A stretch of DNA of 64,000 bases from Onchocerca lupi (Eukaryota > Nematoda > Chromadorea > Rhabditida > Onchocercidae), in NCBI GenBank assembly GCA_028564675.1, contig JAOVVO010000077.1:62001-126000 (forward strand). Reading direction: 5' to 3'. Position numbers and translations under genes: made by a program. Under the pieces are notes generated by a model that did not search any database, was not told where the DNA came from, and saw only the letters and a list, made by a program, of their open reading frames with translations. This document shows, one piece after another, positions 50,801 through 60,900 of this stretch. Numbering within the stretch: position 1 is the stretch's first letter; the number at the start of each line of letters is the position of its first letter.

Positions 50801-52311
50801 AATTTCAGGTGCCCAACGGGGCCGCCTGGCCTAAGCGGACCTCCTGGTGAAGATGGAATGCCAGGAATGGCCGGTAATCCAGGACTAGCAGGCGATGATG
50901 GTTATGATATACAGCTTGCGCTGGAAGATGAGTTACCATGTGTGATTTGTCCTGCTGGGCCTCCTGGCCAAAGGTAATATTATCTAGTTTACATTTTCTT
51001 TCAAATTGCAACTATTAAAAAAATTTTTTGTTTTGGAGTTTGCATGGCAATCAAACAAAGTAAGAGATTATAAAAATTAATCAACTTGTTCAGCCATTTC
51101 ATTTTAATACAATTTTTAATATTCTTTCTTTTTTTAATAATACTCTATTATAGAGGACTGCAAGGTGAACGCGGACAACCTGGGGAACGTGGTCATGCTG
51201 GAAAACCAGGCCCACCTGGTGTACCAGGAGAAAATGGACCAATAGGTGAATTTGGTCCACCTGGATCACCTGGTCTTAAAGGTCCTACCGGCCTTCCAGG
51301 ACCATCCGGGGAGACAGTCATATCTGGTACTGGAATGAAGGGACAAAAAGGACCGATTGGTCCTCCCGGACCAAAGGGACCTATCGGATTGCGAGGTAAA
51401 CCAGCTAAGGAATCTGGTTTTGCCGGAAAACCTGGTAGTATTGGTCCTGTTGGCCCACCAGGACGATATGGAAAAAAAGGAGAAGAAGGGCCATGGGGAC
51501 CACCTGGAGAACCAGGTTTGTTCTCCCTTTTCAAATTTTCAGTGCTCTAAAGTTCATAAAACATTTTTAATTTCATGTTCTGAAGCAGTTCTAAGAAAAT
51601 TTAAAGAGTGATGAGGATTTTCAGGTCAACCGGCAGCGTATTGTCCATCAGATTGTGGTGTATCGCAAATATTCGCATCACCACTAACGAAACGTTTCTT
51701 ATCAGTGATAAAAGAATAATATAGGCATTAAATAGATTCGGGCTTTAGATTTTTTTAGATCTTATTAAAGAGATAATAGCTATCATATAATTCGTATTAT
51801 TTTGACTTTGTTTGAAACTATGCCACTCTTTTCGTATAAAATTTATTGAAAATAGAAAGAAGAAAGAGATTGAAAAGTGTTCAGCAAACTTTTGGAAAGC
51901 ATATCCCAAGAACAATTTTTTGAATTACCAGTCTAAAGTACAAAAACTAACCACATCGATGATTCGAATCAATGATGCACCAAATTTCACTTGTACGGCA
52001 TTGCTTGCATTCCGTACTGGTCTTACATTTTTATTGTAAAAATACAACAAATCCTCATAAAGTTGTTCTGCGTAATGGTTACTTGACAAATCACTTACTG
52101 AAATGATTGAAAAAATAAGAAAAAAACATTCGATGAAAGTAATTTCACCTTTAAATTTGAACGTTTTGAATATGCAACGAAGATTGGATAAACTTTGTTG
52201 TATTGTAGTAAAATATCATTACACGAATCATTAAAACTGGCATTGAATAAAATTTAAATTTTTACCGTGAAGCATTACAATGATGAACTGCAGTAATCGT
52301 GATGCGTTCAT
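44549..52311 (-). CDS. Nicotinic acetylcholine receptor alpha-type subunit, ACR-8-group candidate
   Basis: Twelve minus-strand exons join in phase to 518 residues: 52311-52266, 52097-51952, 48539-48495, 48379-48270, 48133-48031, 47775-47677, 47441-47347, 47226-47063, 46898-46676, 45570-45446, 45115-44925, 44758-44549. Features in order: signal peptide (LLQFIIVML), the N-terminal RPVRNASNAVQVKFG, DEVNQVLTTNLWLEMQW, IPSDQIWIPDILLYNNADG, a Cys-loop with 13 residues between Cys (CPIDIEYFPYDKQSC), adjacent Cys-Cys in loop C (YPGCCG), TM1 (RRKTLFYTVNLVIPC), TM2-TM3 (FSIAVLVTLTVFYL, PPTSMVIPLIGKYLLFTM), a cytoplasmic loop and TM4 (YVSMVLDRLMLMIFSV). The Cys pair marks an alpha subunit. Where most subunits have GEK before TM2, this has EHK; His here is what I recall for the nematode ACR-8/ACR-12/LEV-8 group. 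It forms a cation channel in muscle or neurons. Intron 2 is 3.4 kb and contains a collagen gene on the other strand. Confidence 0.93.
44830..44868. repeat. (TA)n microsatellite
   Basis: An uninterrupted TA run of about 39 bases lies in the last intron of the receptor gene (between 44758 and 44925). It is a likely polymorphic marker and has no coding role. Confidence 0.9.
48703..49370. mobile_element. Dispersed repeat, copy 3, with hairpin and CTAG end
   Basis: This block shares with 24926-25319 the strings CGTTGCATTCGAATGG, CATGTTTCT, AGATATACC and AAGTGAGATCAACCAATCA. It also carries AACGAACATTTACATTTTTA before its right end, the reverse complement of the start of copies 1 and 2. The right end has an inverted repeat, CTGGACCACGC (49326-49336) with GCGTGGCCAG (49351-49360), and finishes with CTAG (49367-49370) followed by T. 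It lies in intron 2 of the receptor gene, next to the collagen gene. No coding region is visible, so it is non-autonomous. A Helitron is inferred from the 3' end alone. Confidence 0.6.
49909..49914 (+). promoter_or_regulatory. Likely spliced-leader acceptor of the collagen gene
   Basis: ATTTCAG|G ends at 49914, four bases before the ATG at 49919. The very short leader and the lack of an upstream exon fit SL trans-splicing, and this is why the downstream Met is preferred over the in-frame Met at 49871. Confidence 0.6.
49919..51719 (+). CDS. Cuticle collagen
   Basis: Five exons, 49919-50071, 50248-50390, 50809-50973, 51154-51515 and 51625-51719, join in phase to 305 residues, the usual cuticle collagen size. 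The N-terminal domain has a membrane or signal anchor (MTIVILLFAIPTIYL, about residues 20-34) and a subtilisin/BLI-4-type cleavage motif RRRR before the helix. A CSGC pair precedes the first Gly-X-Y block (CPTGPPGLSGPPG). A non-collagen break with CVIC separates it from the long Gly-X-Y block in exon 4, itself broken once (VISGTGMKG). The C-terminus has CPSDCG. The Cys pairs cross-link the trimer. It is an extracellular structural protein of the cuticle. The gene lies whole inside intron 2 of the receptor gene, on the opposite strand. Gly codons use GGT/GGA mostly, and I see no break. Confidence 0.94.
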
Positions 52312-53451
52312 GATGAAAAGTCATACTTCCGTGAACTTACATTACTGATCAGACGCAGTAGTACAATAAATTCAGTCAAGTTGATTCGCACTCTTCAGAC
52401 TATAGTTGATCTATCCGACAATCAAACTTGAAGTCAGTTCTGGGCATTCAGGGTGCAGGCGTTACCGGATATTGAAGAAGTCTGGCAGAATAATGCGATG
52501 TGAATAACTCTAGATCGATTGATGGGAATCATTGCTCTCAGCAGCTATGCTAAACTGCTAGAACAGTTGCCACCTGCTATTGCTGCGTTATTTTCGGAGT
52601 ACATTTAAATGATACATTCCTGCATCGAAATATCATGTTTATCACAAAATGAAAACTGTAAATCTACAATTAAAAAATTATTGTTCCAGTCAGACATTGA
52701 AAATCTATTGAAAAACTCGGATAGCTTCACAGAAAACAGCATAAATTCATATTAAATCTGTACATGATAATTGCTTTATGTTATCTGTGCTCAGAAACTT
52801 ATTATGCAGAATTTTTTGCTGCACATCAAGAACTGATTATCAATGAGTGTGTGAGAAAATTGCGAAAATAATCCATCTTCTCCTTTCACTTCCAAAAAAT
52901 ATCCACACATCGAAAGACAGCAATACAAAATCGTTTTCCGATCGATGATTATTTTCTTTTTTAGAATTCTATCACTTGGGTAATTCCATTAAAATTAGAA
53001 CTAAAATTCAAATTGTAATCTTACTGGAAACTAGAATACCAGTTCATCATTACTGCTACCTTACGTCTTCAAATAAAATCAGGCTAGTTCGGGAAAAAAA
53101 ATGTGCAAAAAAGTTATTTTTCCTCTCGAAAAATTAAATTTCTGTTTACTTTTTCATTTTCAATTGCCTCAGTTTTTCCCAAGAAAAAATCTAGTCTGAT
53201 CCATCTCCACTAGTTTATATTTTATTGCTAAGTTTCTTCTTCTTCACCTGTTTATTGTTCACAAAAAATCTTTTTGTGTTAGAAATTGGAAATACCTGTA
53301 TGACTGTTATGTCAGCAATTGCAAACACCTTACTATAAAATGAACCAAGAGCTGACTGTACTATTAGTGGCTGATCCAGTGATCGCTAGTCTACAGAAAG
53401 AATCTTTTCTTAGCGCGAAAAAATCCCGAAATCGAATCCTACATCGTCATT
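52312..53451. other. Shared spacer between divergent receptor and Cys/Pro-rich genes
   Basis: The receptor start (52311, minus) and the Cys/Pro-rich gene start (53452, plus) point away from each other across 1.1 kb. This space should hold both promoters. No TATA-like element or motif stands out from the AT-rich background. A short ORF starting at 53319 overlaps the downstream start in another frame and was not accepted. Confidence 0.4.
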
Positions 53452-54399
53452 ATGATCATTTTTTTCACGTTTATATTCCTGCTCGTAACAGTAACTCAGA
53501 GTTCACCGTTGGAAAATCTAAGACTGATTTCTGCTGAGCCCAGTAGTAATGTCCATAAGATATCTTGGAGAGCTCCACGATTCAAACGACACTTCGGTGG
53601 ATGCGGCCAATTGTGCTGTTGCGCAGCGTAAGTAACTATTTTTTCACTTAAATAACAAATTTTTATCAACAAGTAGGAGCAAAAACTGGAATAGAGCTAC
53701 AATCTTGACATTTCCTCTGTCTAAATTTTTCAAATCTAATTGATTCAAATTTTAGTATCTATTTTTATAATTTCGAAGTTAAAAATTTCAAGCAAATTAG
53801 TAGACAATAGTATTCATTGAAAATGGATATCAGCAATAAAATTATTTTTGGGATTTCTGGATTCAAGCAAATTTATTTGTTTTCAATTTCGGAAAAGGAA
53901 AAAAATTTTTGAAATTAATGAAAATAGCCTGGTTAAAAATTTCGAAGACAAATAATATCTATCTAGACTATTCCATATATCAGGTTTGAAAAAATAGTTA
54001 CGTTACTATGTTCTAGTTTTCATGTTCTGAATTGAAATTTTCAGTGTTTGTTGTTGCGCCCCACGTTTTGTACCACCACCACCACCTCCCCCAAGTTTGC
54101 CACCTGTATCCATACCACCACCTGTTTGCTGCCAAATAAGCACACGTATATGCTGTCAGCCACCACCACAGGTCATTCAACCGCCTCCGGTTTGTTGTAC
54201 CCAAACAAGCCAAGCGTTGGTACCACAGCAACCACTACTTCCACCGCAACCAATACCAATGATGCCGTCACAGATGTACCCATCGCCACAGACTGGTAGG
54301 CAACCGTGTTGTAACTGCTGCTCGTGCTTTGGCAGCGGACATGGACGTAGACGACGTTCTCATTCATTCCGTCAATACAAACTGATTACATTGAAGTGA
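53452..54399 (+). CDS. Secreted Cys/Pro-rich protein, two exons
   Basis: Exon 1 is 53452-53627 (donor GTAAGT) and exon 2 is 54045-54399 (acceptor TTTTCAG, TGA stop); the joint is in phase and gives 176 residues. The first 18 residues (IIFFTFIFLLVTVTQS) are a signal peptide. A dibasic site RFKR at about residues 44-47 could release the mature part. The rest is built from Cys doublets and triplets (CCCAAVCCCAP, CCQ, CCT, CCNCCSCF) set among poly-Pro and Pro-Gln stretches. It ends with a basic RRRR segment and a short tail. The composition fits an extracellular matrix, cuticle or eggshell protein held together by disulfides. I know no named family for it. A poly(A) signal lies about 38 bases past the stop. 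Confidence 0.75.
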
Positions 54400-54436
54400 G
54401 TTACTACACCTAATATGAATTCGAAGCGATAGCTTG

Positions 54437-54442
54437 AATAAA
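54437..54442 (+). terminator. Poly(A) signal AATAAA
   Basis: AATAAA lies 38 bases past the stop at 54399, well placed for the Cys/Pro-rich gene. A second one occurs at about 54727. Confidence 0.55.
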
Positions 54443-55380
54443 TTAACGATCAGCTAAGCACTAACACTGAGAAATTGGACATTATGAAAAAATATATTGA
54501 ATGAAATTCTGATCACTAATTTTTTTTTTTTTTTTTGCCTCTTATTCGAAAATCTTAAATTTCACTTTTGTTTTCGTCTTTCCTTTAAAAAAGTCTCATT
54601 TTCAGCAAAACAAACAATTCAACGAACTAAAGGATTATCAGCAATTTCACATCAATAGTTCACATCAGAAACATTATATTTATATTTCGTGTCTTTCAAA
54701 AATGTTTGCATGTGTGAATGGCTGAGAATAAACTCGTTGAAAAAGATTTGAAAGTTCGATTACTCTTCAAACATACTTCAAACTATTGAAAGGTATTATG
54801 TTAAAACATTAAGTGAAATACTTTGGGAAAAGATACCAATCAAGAGTATGGCTGGAAGTACTACGCACATGAACTTCACTATATCTTGTATTTCAGTCTT
54901 TAGAATTGATTAAACTAAAATAGCCAATCATCTCCTGTGCATGATATAGTGTTCTTAAACTTTCAAATGATTATTCGGAAGAATTAAATTCTTTTCAAAA
55001 GATCGTTGAATTTTCAGCTATCAAAAATTGGAAGTTTGGGTTTGAAAAAACTCATGAATTTTATTTTTGTTCTTACAGTTTATTTTTTCGTGTTCAAATT
55101 AAAGTAAATAATGACGATTAGCTAAAGTACAAGTTTTTATGTCCTTCTTATATCTAAATCAAAAGTTTTAATATTCCATAATTTGACAAAATGCAAAGTG
55201 AAATTAGTGAGATAAAAACACAATTGAAAGTAGAATGTCAATATGCTTACACTACGAATAGTCATATTAAAAATATGACTCTAACAAAAAATCAAAGTAA
55301 GATTACTTCGTAGCGTGAAATATTCATCTGAAACTTTGTTTTTAAAAACATCAATGTTTTCCTGTAATAAAATGAATATG

Positions 55381-55640
55381 AAAACCACGTGCAGTTTGAA
55401 CAAAGCTTATATCCTCATTGAAATTTGAGAAATCTTGAATTTAAATCATAAAAATCAAAATTCGAAATGCCCTGAAAATTCAGTCGCTGATGTATTTAGT
55501 AGCGATTGAATTTTAAATATTTAAAATAATATTCAGATATTTCACTTGTTGTATAATAGGATATCCGGAACTCGTATTTGATCAGATGGGACATAAATCG
55601 ATAAGACTTCCTCGTACATTCGTTAAAACTATTAAAAAAT
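55381..55640 (-). pseudogene. Decayed fragment of a second nicotinic receptor subunit gene
   Basis: On the minus strand about 55618-55550 reads YVPSDQIRVPDILLYN, matching the exon at 48379-48270 of the intact gene (IPSDQIWIPDILLYNN), with the conserved Trp changed to Arg, indels just upstream and a stop at the exon end. The adjoining 55387-55515 matches intron sequence at about 47813-47915 (ACCACG, TGAAATTTGAGAAAT, AATTCGAAAT, TTCAGT...GTATTTA). In the intact gene these blocks are about 450 bases apart with another exon between them; here they are about 30 apart, so that exon is gone. It looks like an old local duplication that has decayed. No other exons of this copy were found nearby. Confidence 0.65.
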
Positions 55641-56814
55641 GAGCACTTAATTCGATTATAATAAGAGTCACACTTCATTTAAGATTGTAGTTCGTTAGAA
55701 TTTATACATTGATTAATAATGTTAAGTCGAACTATTTAAACTATCTCCAATATAACCAATATTTTCTACCGAAAACATTTTTTTTTTCTTTTTAATCTGA
55801 AGGTAATTTATTTTTCGATATTTGTGTTGTAAAAATAAATTTTGTGAGAGAGACAATTCTTGTTAGAAGAAAGAATTTATTAAAGGACGGATCAGTTACG
55901 AACAAACAACTATCTGAGAATATTCAAATAACTTATCACTGGTAGGTATTCTTTCCTTTATCTCTTGTATCTGCTCTTTGATTGTTGTGTCGATTCAAAT
56001 CGACTGTTGCGGGGTCGTTGTAAAATACTGTTGTAGAGAACATTGACGCTCGTTAATCAACTTGCAGAAAAAATATGTTTTTGCTTCAAAATCCGAACCT
56101 TTTGAATTCTTTCGAGGCTTCTCCTCCTCTCTTGATCTCCGACGTGACGCTTCATAATTGATCGACCTCGCTTTGTTTATCAGTTAACTAGAGCCTTTTG
56201 GAGGCAAACATGTTTATCGTTTTGGCAGGAATGTCAAGGGTAAACATTTCTGCCCTTCTGTTTATCGGCCTTTTGGTCCATTTGAAACTATACGCTTCTT
56301 GATTTTTAACAGCCCTTGTCTATATTATTTATATCTTTCGGATTTTTCCGACAATTTGTGTTACATTTCTAGCCAAGCGATTGTATTTAAGAAACAAGAA
56401 GATTTGAAGAATGAAAACAGAACGAATCTTTTCGATCCATGATTGTGAATAAAAGAAAAAATTTTGAGCAAGAACAAATGTCCTTTCATTAGGGAAAATA
56501 TTACAAAATTTCAAGAAATCTCGAGAAACAAAGAGTCATAACCTACAATACATAAAATTGAGTTATATAGAAAATCCCGAAAAGTGCCAACTACAAGAAC
56601 AGACAACCCAAAAAAGTTGAAACATCCCTGTAATTAATAATAACGATAGCTGAAATAAAAAATATATTTAAGATTGATAGAAGAAACAAATGAATCTAAT
56701 TTGAATTTCAGTAGCTGGTAACTGAAGTTCCTACACTTCCAGTTTAAAATGACTTTTCAATTCTAATTTTCGAATTCATGATTTTCAATAAAAAACTTGC
56801 TTAGAACAAAATAA

Positions 56815-56815
<1 letters not shown>

Positions 56816-56875
<60 letters not shown>
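56816..56875 (+). repeat. 60-base poly(A) run
   Basis: Sixty consecutive A bases, the longest homopolymer in the window. It may be a retroposon tail or an assembly-sensitive slippage tract. No clear retroposon body is seen upstream. Confidence 0.85.
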
Positions 56876-56877
<2 letters not shown>

Positions 56878-57938
56878 AAACAACTTATTCATGAGTTCCT
56901 GAACAAAAACTGATTAAGACAATCAGTGATTATTCCTTGTCAATATCCGTTCAATTTTATTCCTTGTTATTCGTACTTGGTAAGGAACAAACTATGACAA
57001 AATAATTTCAAATCCATAATGCTGAGGTGAAGCAGAACAACGCCGTATACAGGTAAGTTTGAAATAGTATCATTTATCAGTTATAAGCTTAAGCCAAATA
57101 AAACACGAAGCATTTATTCCATGCGTAATCAATTTGCAGAAATGTTCAATGTGTAAGGAAAAGTATCGGATTGCAGATATTTCGCTCACCGATCTTATAA
57201 CAAGTAGATGTAATTCACATCCGCTTATCACTCTCAATATATGCGTTACAATCATGTGAACACTTGCAACTCTCAGATGTGAATCACCCATAAAATTCTT
57301 TAATTACCAATCATGCTTCTTTTAATGCATAATATGCGATGCAATTAAGAGAGTAAATAAAAAATGCATTTATATTTTAAACATGCACAACAACAAATTG
57401 AAATGGAATAATGATTGTTCCTATTTACGAAAAATTTCTGAAATTAAAATCATGGTCTTTATACCCGTAAAAATACATCTTATCGATACACTGTAACTTG
57501 ATTTTAACTCGATTTAGTCGGTTTCTTTTAAATCACAGCATAACTTATCCATAGGATATTATTTCATGTTATTTACAAAACAGTTGAAAAGAAAAAGGCT
57601 GTGAAGAATAAAAAATGGAAAATATCATTTATGTAAGTAAAGACAATTTGGAAAAAAAAAAAAACTTTTTGCAGTTGACTTGAGATCGCATATAAATAGC
57701 AAAGAATGATATTTATACAGGACTACTGCAATAAAAGGCATGTCCATTTTCATAACTATTACACAACTCAAACAAATGTCAACGAGAAAGGCAATCTAAC
57801 ACGAAGGAATATTCCATACTGCAGTTACAACAGGACCCATGTCTGGAAGTCTGTTTTCGGAATATTAATTTTTAACATATGAGTAACATATGATCATAAA
57901 CTTTTGTTCATAATTATAACAATAAATCCTGTCAATAA

Positions 57939-60900
57939 TCAATCGCCAGGTGAATACTGAGGAGAAGAGGGACTGTACTGTGGTGAAGATGGAGAATACT
58001 GAAAATGTACGCATTTTAAATAACACAATAGCTGCATCATTTAAGAATTTTTTGTTCAGTAAAAAGCATATTTCTGGCAAGTACGCCTAATTTTGCAATG
58101 GATAAAGTGAATTTAACGCTTATGCTAACTGCTTTAATCAGAAATGTCGATTATTTCCGGACAAGATAGAATGCAAGTTGAAAAATTAAATTTGACATTC
58201 TAATATGCTGTGGTAAATACTCGAAGTAACGAGTAAACGATATTGAAAGATCGATCAACACTCATAAATGTTAGAATCCTATTAATGAATAATCGATCAG
58301 AAAGAATATTTAAAATTCATTTTTGTCTAGAAATTAAACGGGTATCTAAAAAAATAAAATTCTTACATATTATGTTAACAAAACAAAAAAACCTGTGGTG
58401 AACTTGGTGAGTACTGTGGAGAAGACGGACTATACTGCGGTGAACTTCGCGAGTACTAAAAAAATTCCTTGATAAGAGCAAGATATCAAAAAGAGCAAAT
58501 TCTATAATGGTGATAGCATCTTTTTTCGAAAACAAATTAAAATCAGAAACTGAAACGAACCGTAGTGCCTGCTCCACCTGGTGAACTTGGACTGTACTGT
58601 GGCGATGTTGGTGAGTACTGCAAATGAAATAACTATTAATACGGTGATATGATATAAAAATAAAAATTCGTTAAATTCTCAAATATAAATAGTAAAAATG
58701 TAAACTGATCAACTCTTTCATGCGGAGTCATTTCAAACATAGGGAATGCTTATTCGACATTTAAAAAAAATTTTAGTAAGAAAAAAGTTATGACCTGCGG
58801 ACTTGATGGACTGTATCTTGGCGAAGATGGTGAATATTGCGGTGATGTTGGCGAATACTAAAAAAAAGGTTAATCGGAATAAAAGCAGTAAGCGTAAAAA
58901 TGATTTGAAATTAACGAAACTTTCGATTTTTTTCTGTAATTATGAATCTCTTTCCAATTATTGGCTTTTTTTTTCTTTTAAAAGTAAATATAAATAACTT
59001 ACTGCAGGTGAGGCATCGCCAGCGGGTGAACTTGGTGTATATTGAGGTGATGATGGTGAATACTGAAAAACGATTAAAAAGTCTCAATTATTTCATTAGA
59101 AATCCCGAAACATGTTAAAACTAATCAATTAGTGCACTATTTACTGAATGAAAAAAAAAAAAAAAAAAAAAAAAACTCCTAATAAACATACCTGCGGACT
59201 ACTCGGACTATACTGAGGCGATGAAGGACTATAAGCTGGACTAGTAGGACTGTAGGTTGGACTTGTTGGAGAATAACGAGGAGAAGATGGGGAATAACCT
59301 GAAATGATTTAAATCATGAGATTTCAAAAGTAACTAATCCCAATCAAATTTTCATAAATACACTATCAGTGAATTTCAAGTCTTGATAGAAATATAGTAC
59401 CACAAACCAATCGATATTATTATCTCTTAAAAAAAAAACAAAAAGAATTAAAAAATAAGAAAGGAAGGTTAAATAAATAAGTGTAATAACCAGGAGAAGC
59501 AGGGCTATAAGATGGACTCGTTGGACTGTATGTTGGACTAGTCGGCGAATAAGCAGGCGATGTGGGACTATATGTTGGGCTTGTTGGGCTGTAAGCTGGT
59601 GAAGTAGGTGAATAGCGCGGAGACGATGGAGAGTAACCAGGTGATGCTGGAGAATAACTTGGCGAAGTCGGTGAATAAGCTGAAAATATTTGATATTAAA
59701 ATAAAAATACATTAAAAAATAAACTATCAGCAGGTGAATAAATTTTTATTGCTGAATAAAACTTACATGGTGAAGTTGGAGAATAACTTGGACTAGTAGG
59801 TGAATAGCCTGGAGAAGTAGGACTATAACTCGGAGAAGTCGGTGAATAACCTGCAAAAATAAATAAGAAAATAATTTAGGATCAATTCCGTTTCAGTCAT
59901 GAAATAATGTTTAAAATGAACATTGTAATGAAAATAAATACAAAAGAAAAAAGATCACAAGATGATACGGAGTAATGAGAAATTTAAACTTTGCAAATCA
60001 ACAGGTAACAAACACTGTAACAATAATAAAATCGCCATAAAGGCTCACAATTTCAAGGTTGGCAATCAGAAAAAAATCTTTTTTCCTAATCTGTTAACTT
60101 TAGCCGTATGAAATATTTATTTACCTCATGAAACAGATTCGTCAGTGATTGAGAGATTTGAAAAGTACTTAAAAGTCTTTCAAATTTATCTTAATCAGAA
60201 TTCTGCCCAAAAAAAAAAAAAAAAAAAGTGCTTCGAAAAACAGTGCGAAATGACATACTAGGTGAGGTAGGACTGTAACTTGGTGAAGTAGGCGAATAAC
60301 TTGGAGAAGTTGGAGAATAACCTGAAATTATAATATAATAAGTGGATCTGCAAAACTTTATTAGAAAAAGTCAATTGCAATTTCTTTCTATTTAAACATT
60401 CAACACCAAAAAAACCAATACTACAAAATGTTACTTGGACTAGTTGGAGAATACCGCGGACTCATGACACCATAAGCAGGTGATGAAGCACCATAAGGAG
60501 ATGCCGGACTGGTAGGCGAATAACCGGGACTACTTAATCCTTCCAAACCAGAACCATAGTCGCTAGCTGCTGGAGAATATGCACCAGCACCAGATGGTGA
60601 CATTCCTCCGAGAGATCCACCAGGAGATCCTGGGCTCCAACTTCCACTGCCTCTGCAAATGACTCTTGAAACTTGAAGCAAAATTTTTTTTTCCACTTCA
60701 TATTTCCACGGTTCTGAGATACAGAAAGGCAACACAATACCCATAAGGTGAAAAGCCTCCTTCGCTGTGTCCTGAAGGTGAAAATCCCGCTCCACCTGGA
60801 GTCATTCCTGAACCGGTTGCTGGACTCCATGCAGCTCCATAAGCAGGCGTTGTGCCAGCATTCCACGGAGTTTGTGCTGGACTCATCGATGAGCTAAAAC

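Larger units (their letters stand above)
54443..57938. other. Spacer between convergent genes, with receptor fragment and long poly(A)
   Basis: There is no intact gene. It holds the decayed receptor fragment at 55381-55640, an unusually GC-richer block at 55830-56330 and a 60-base poly(A) run at 56816-56875. The GC-richer block has short palindromes (TCGATTCAAATCGA) and no frame; it may be a remnant of a mobile element such as an LTR, but no partner copy is seen here. Confidence 0.5.

Noticed and set aside
51193..51534. Gly/Pro-rich minus-strand ORF of 113 codons
   Set aside because: It is the antisense shadow of the collagen Gly-X-Y exon.
53319..53537. 72-codon ORF overlapping the start of the Cys/Pro-rich gene
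   Set aside because: Another frame of the same region; the signal-peptide frame from 53452 splices cleanly to the Cys-rich exon.
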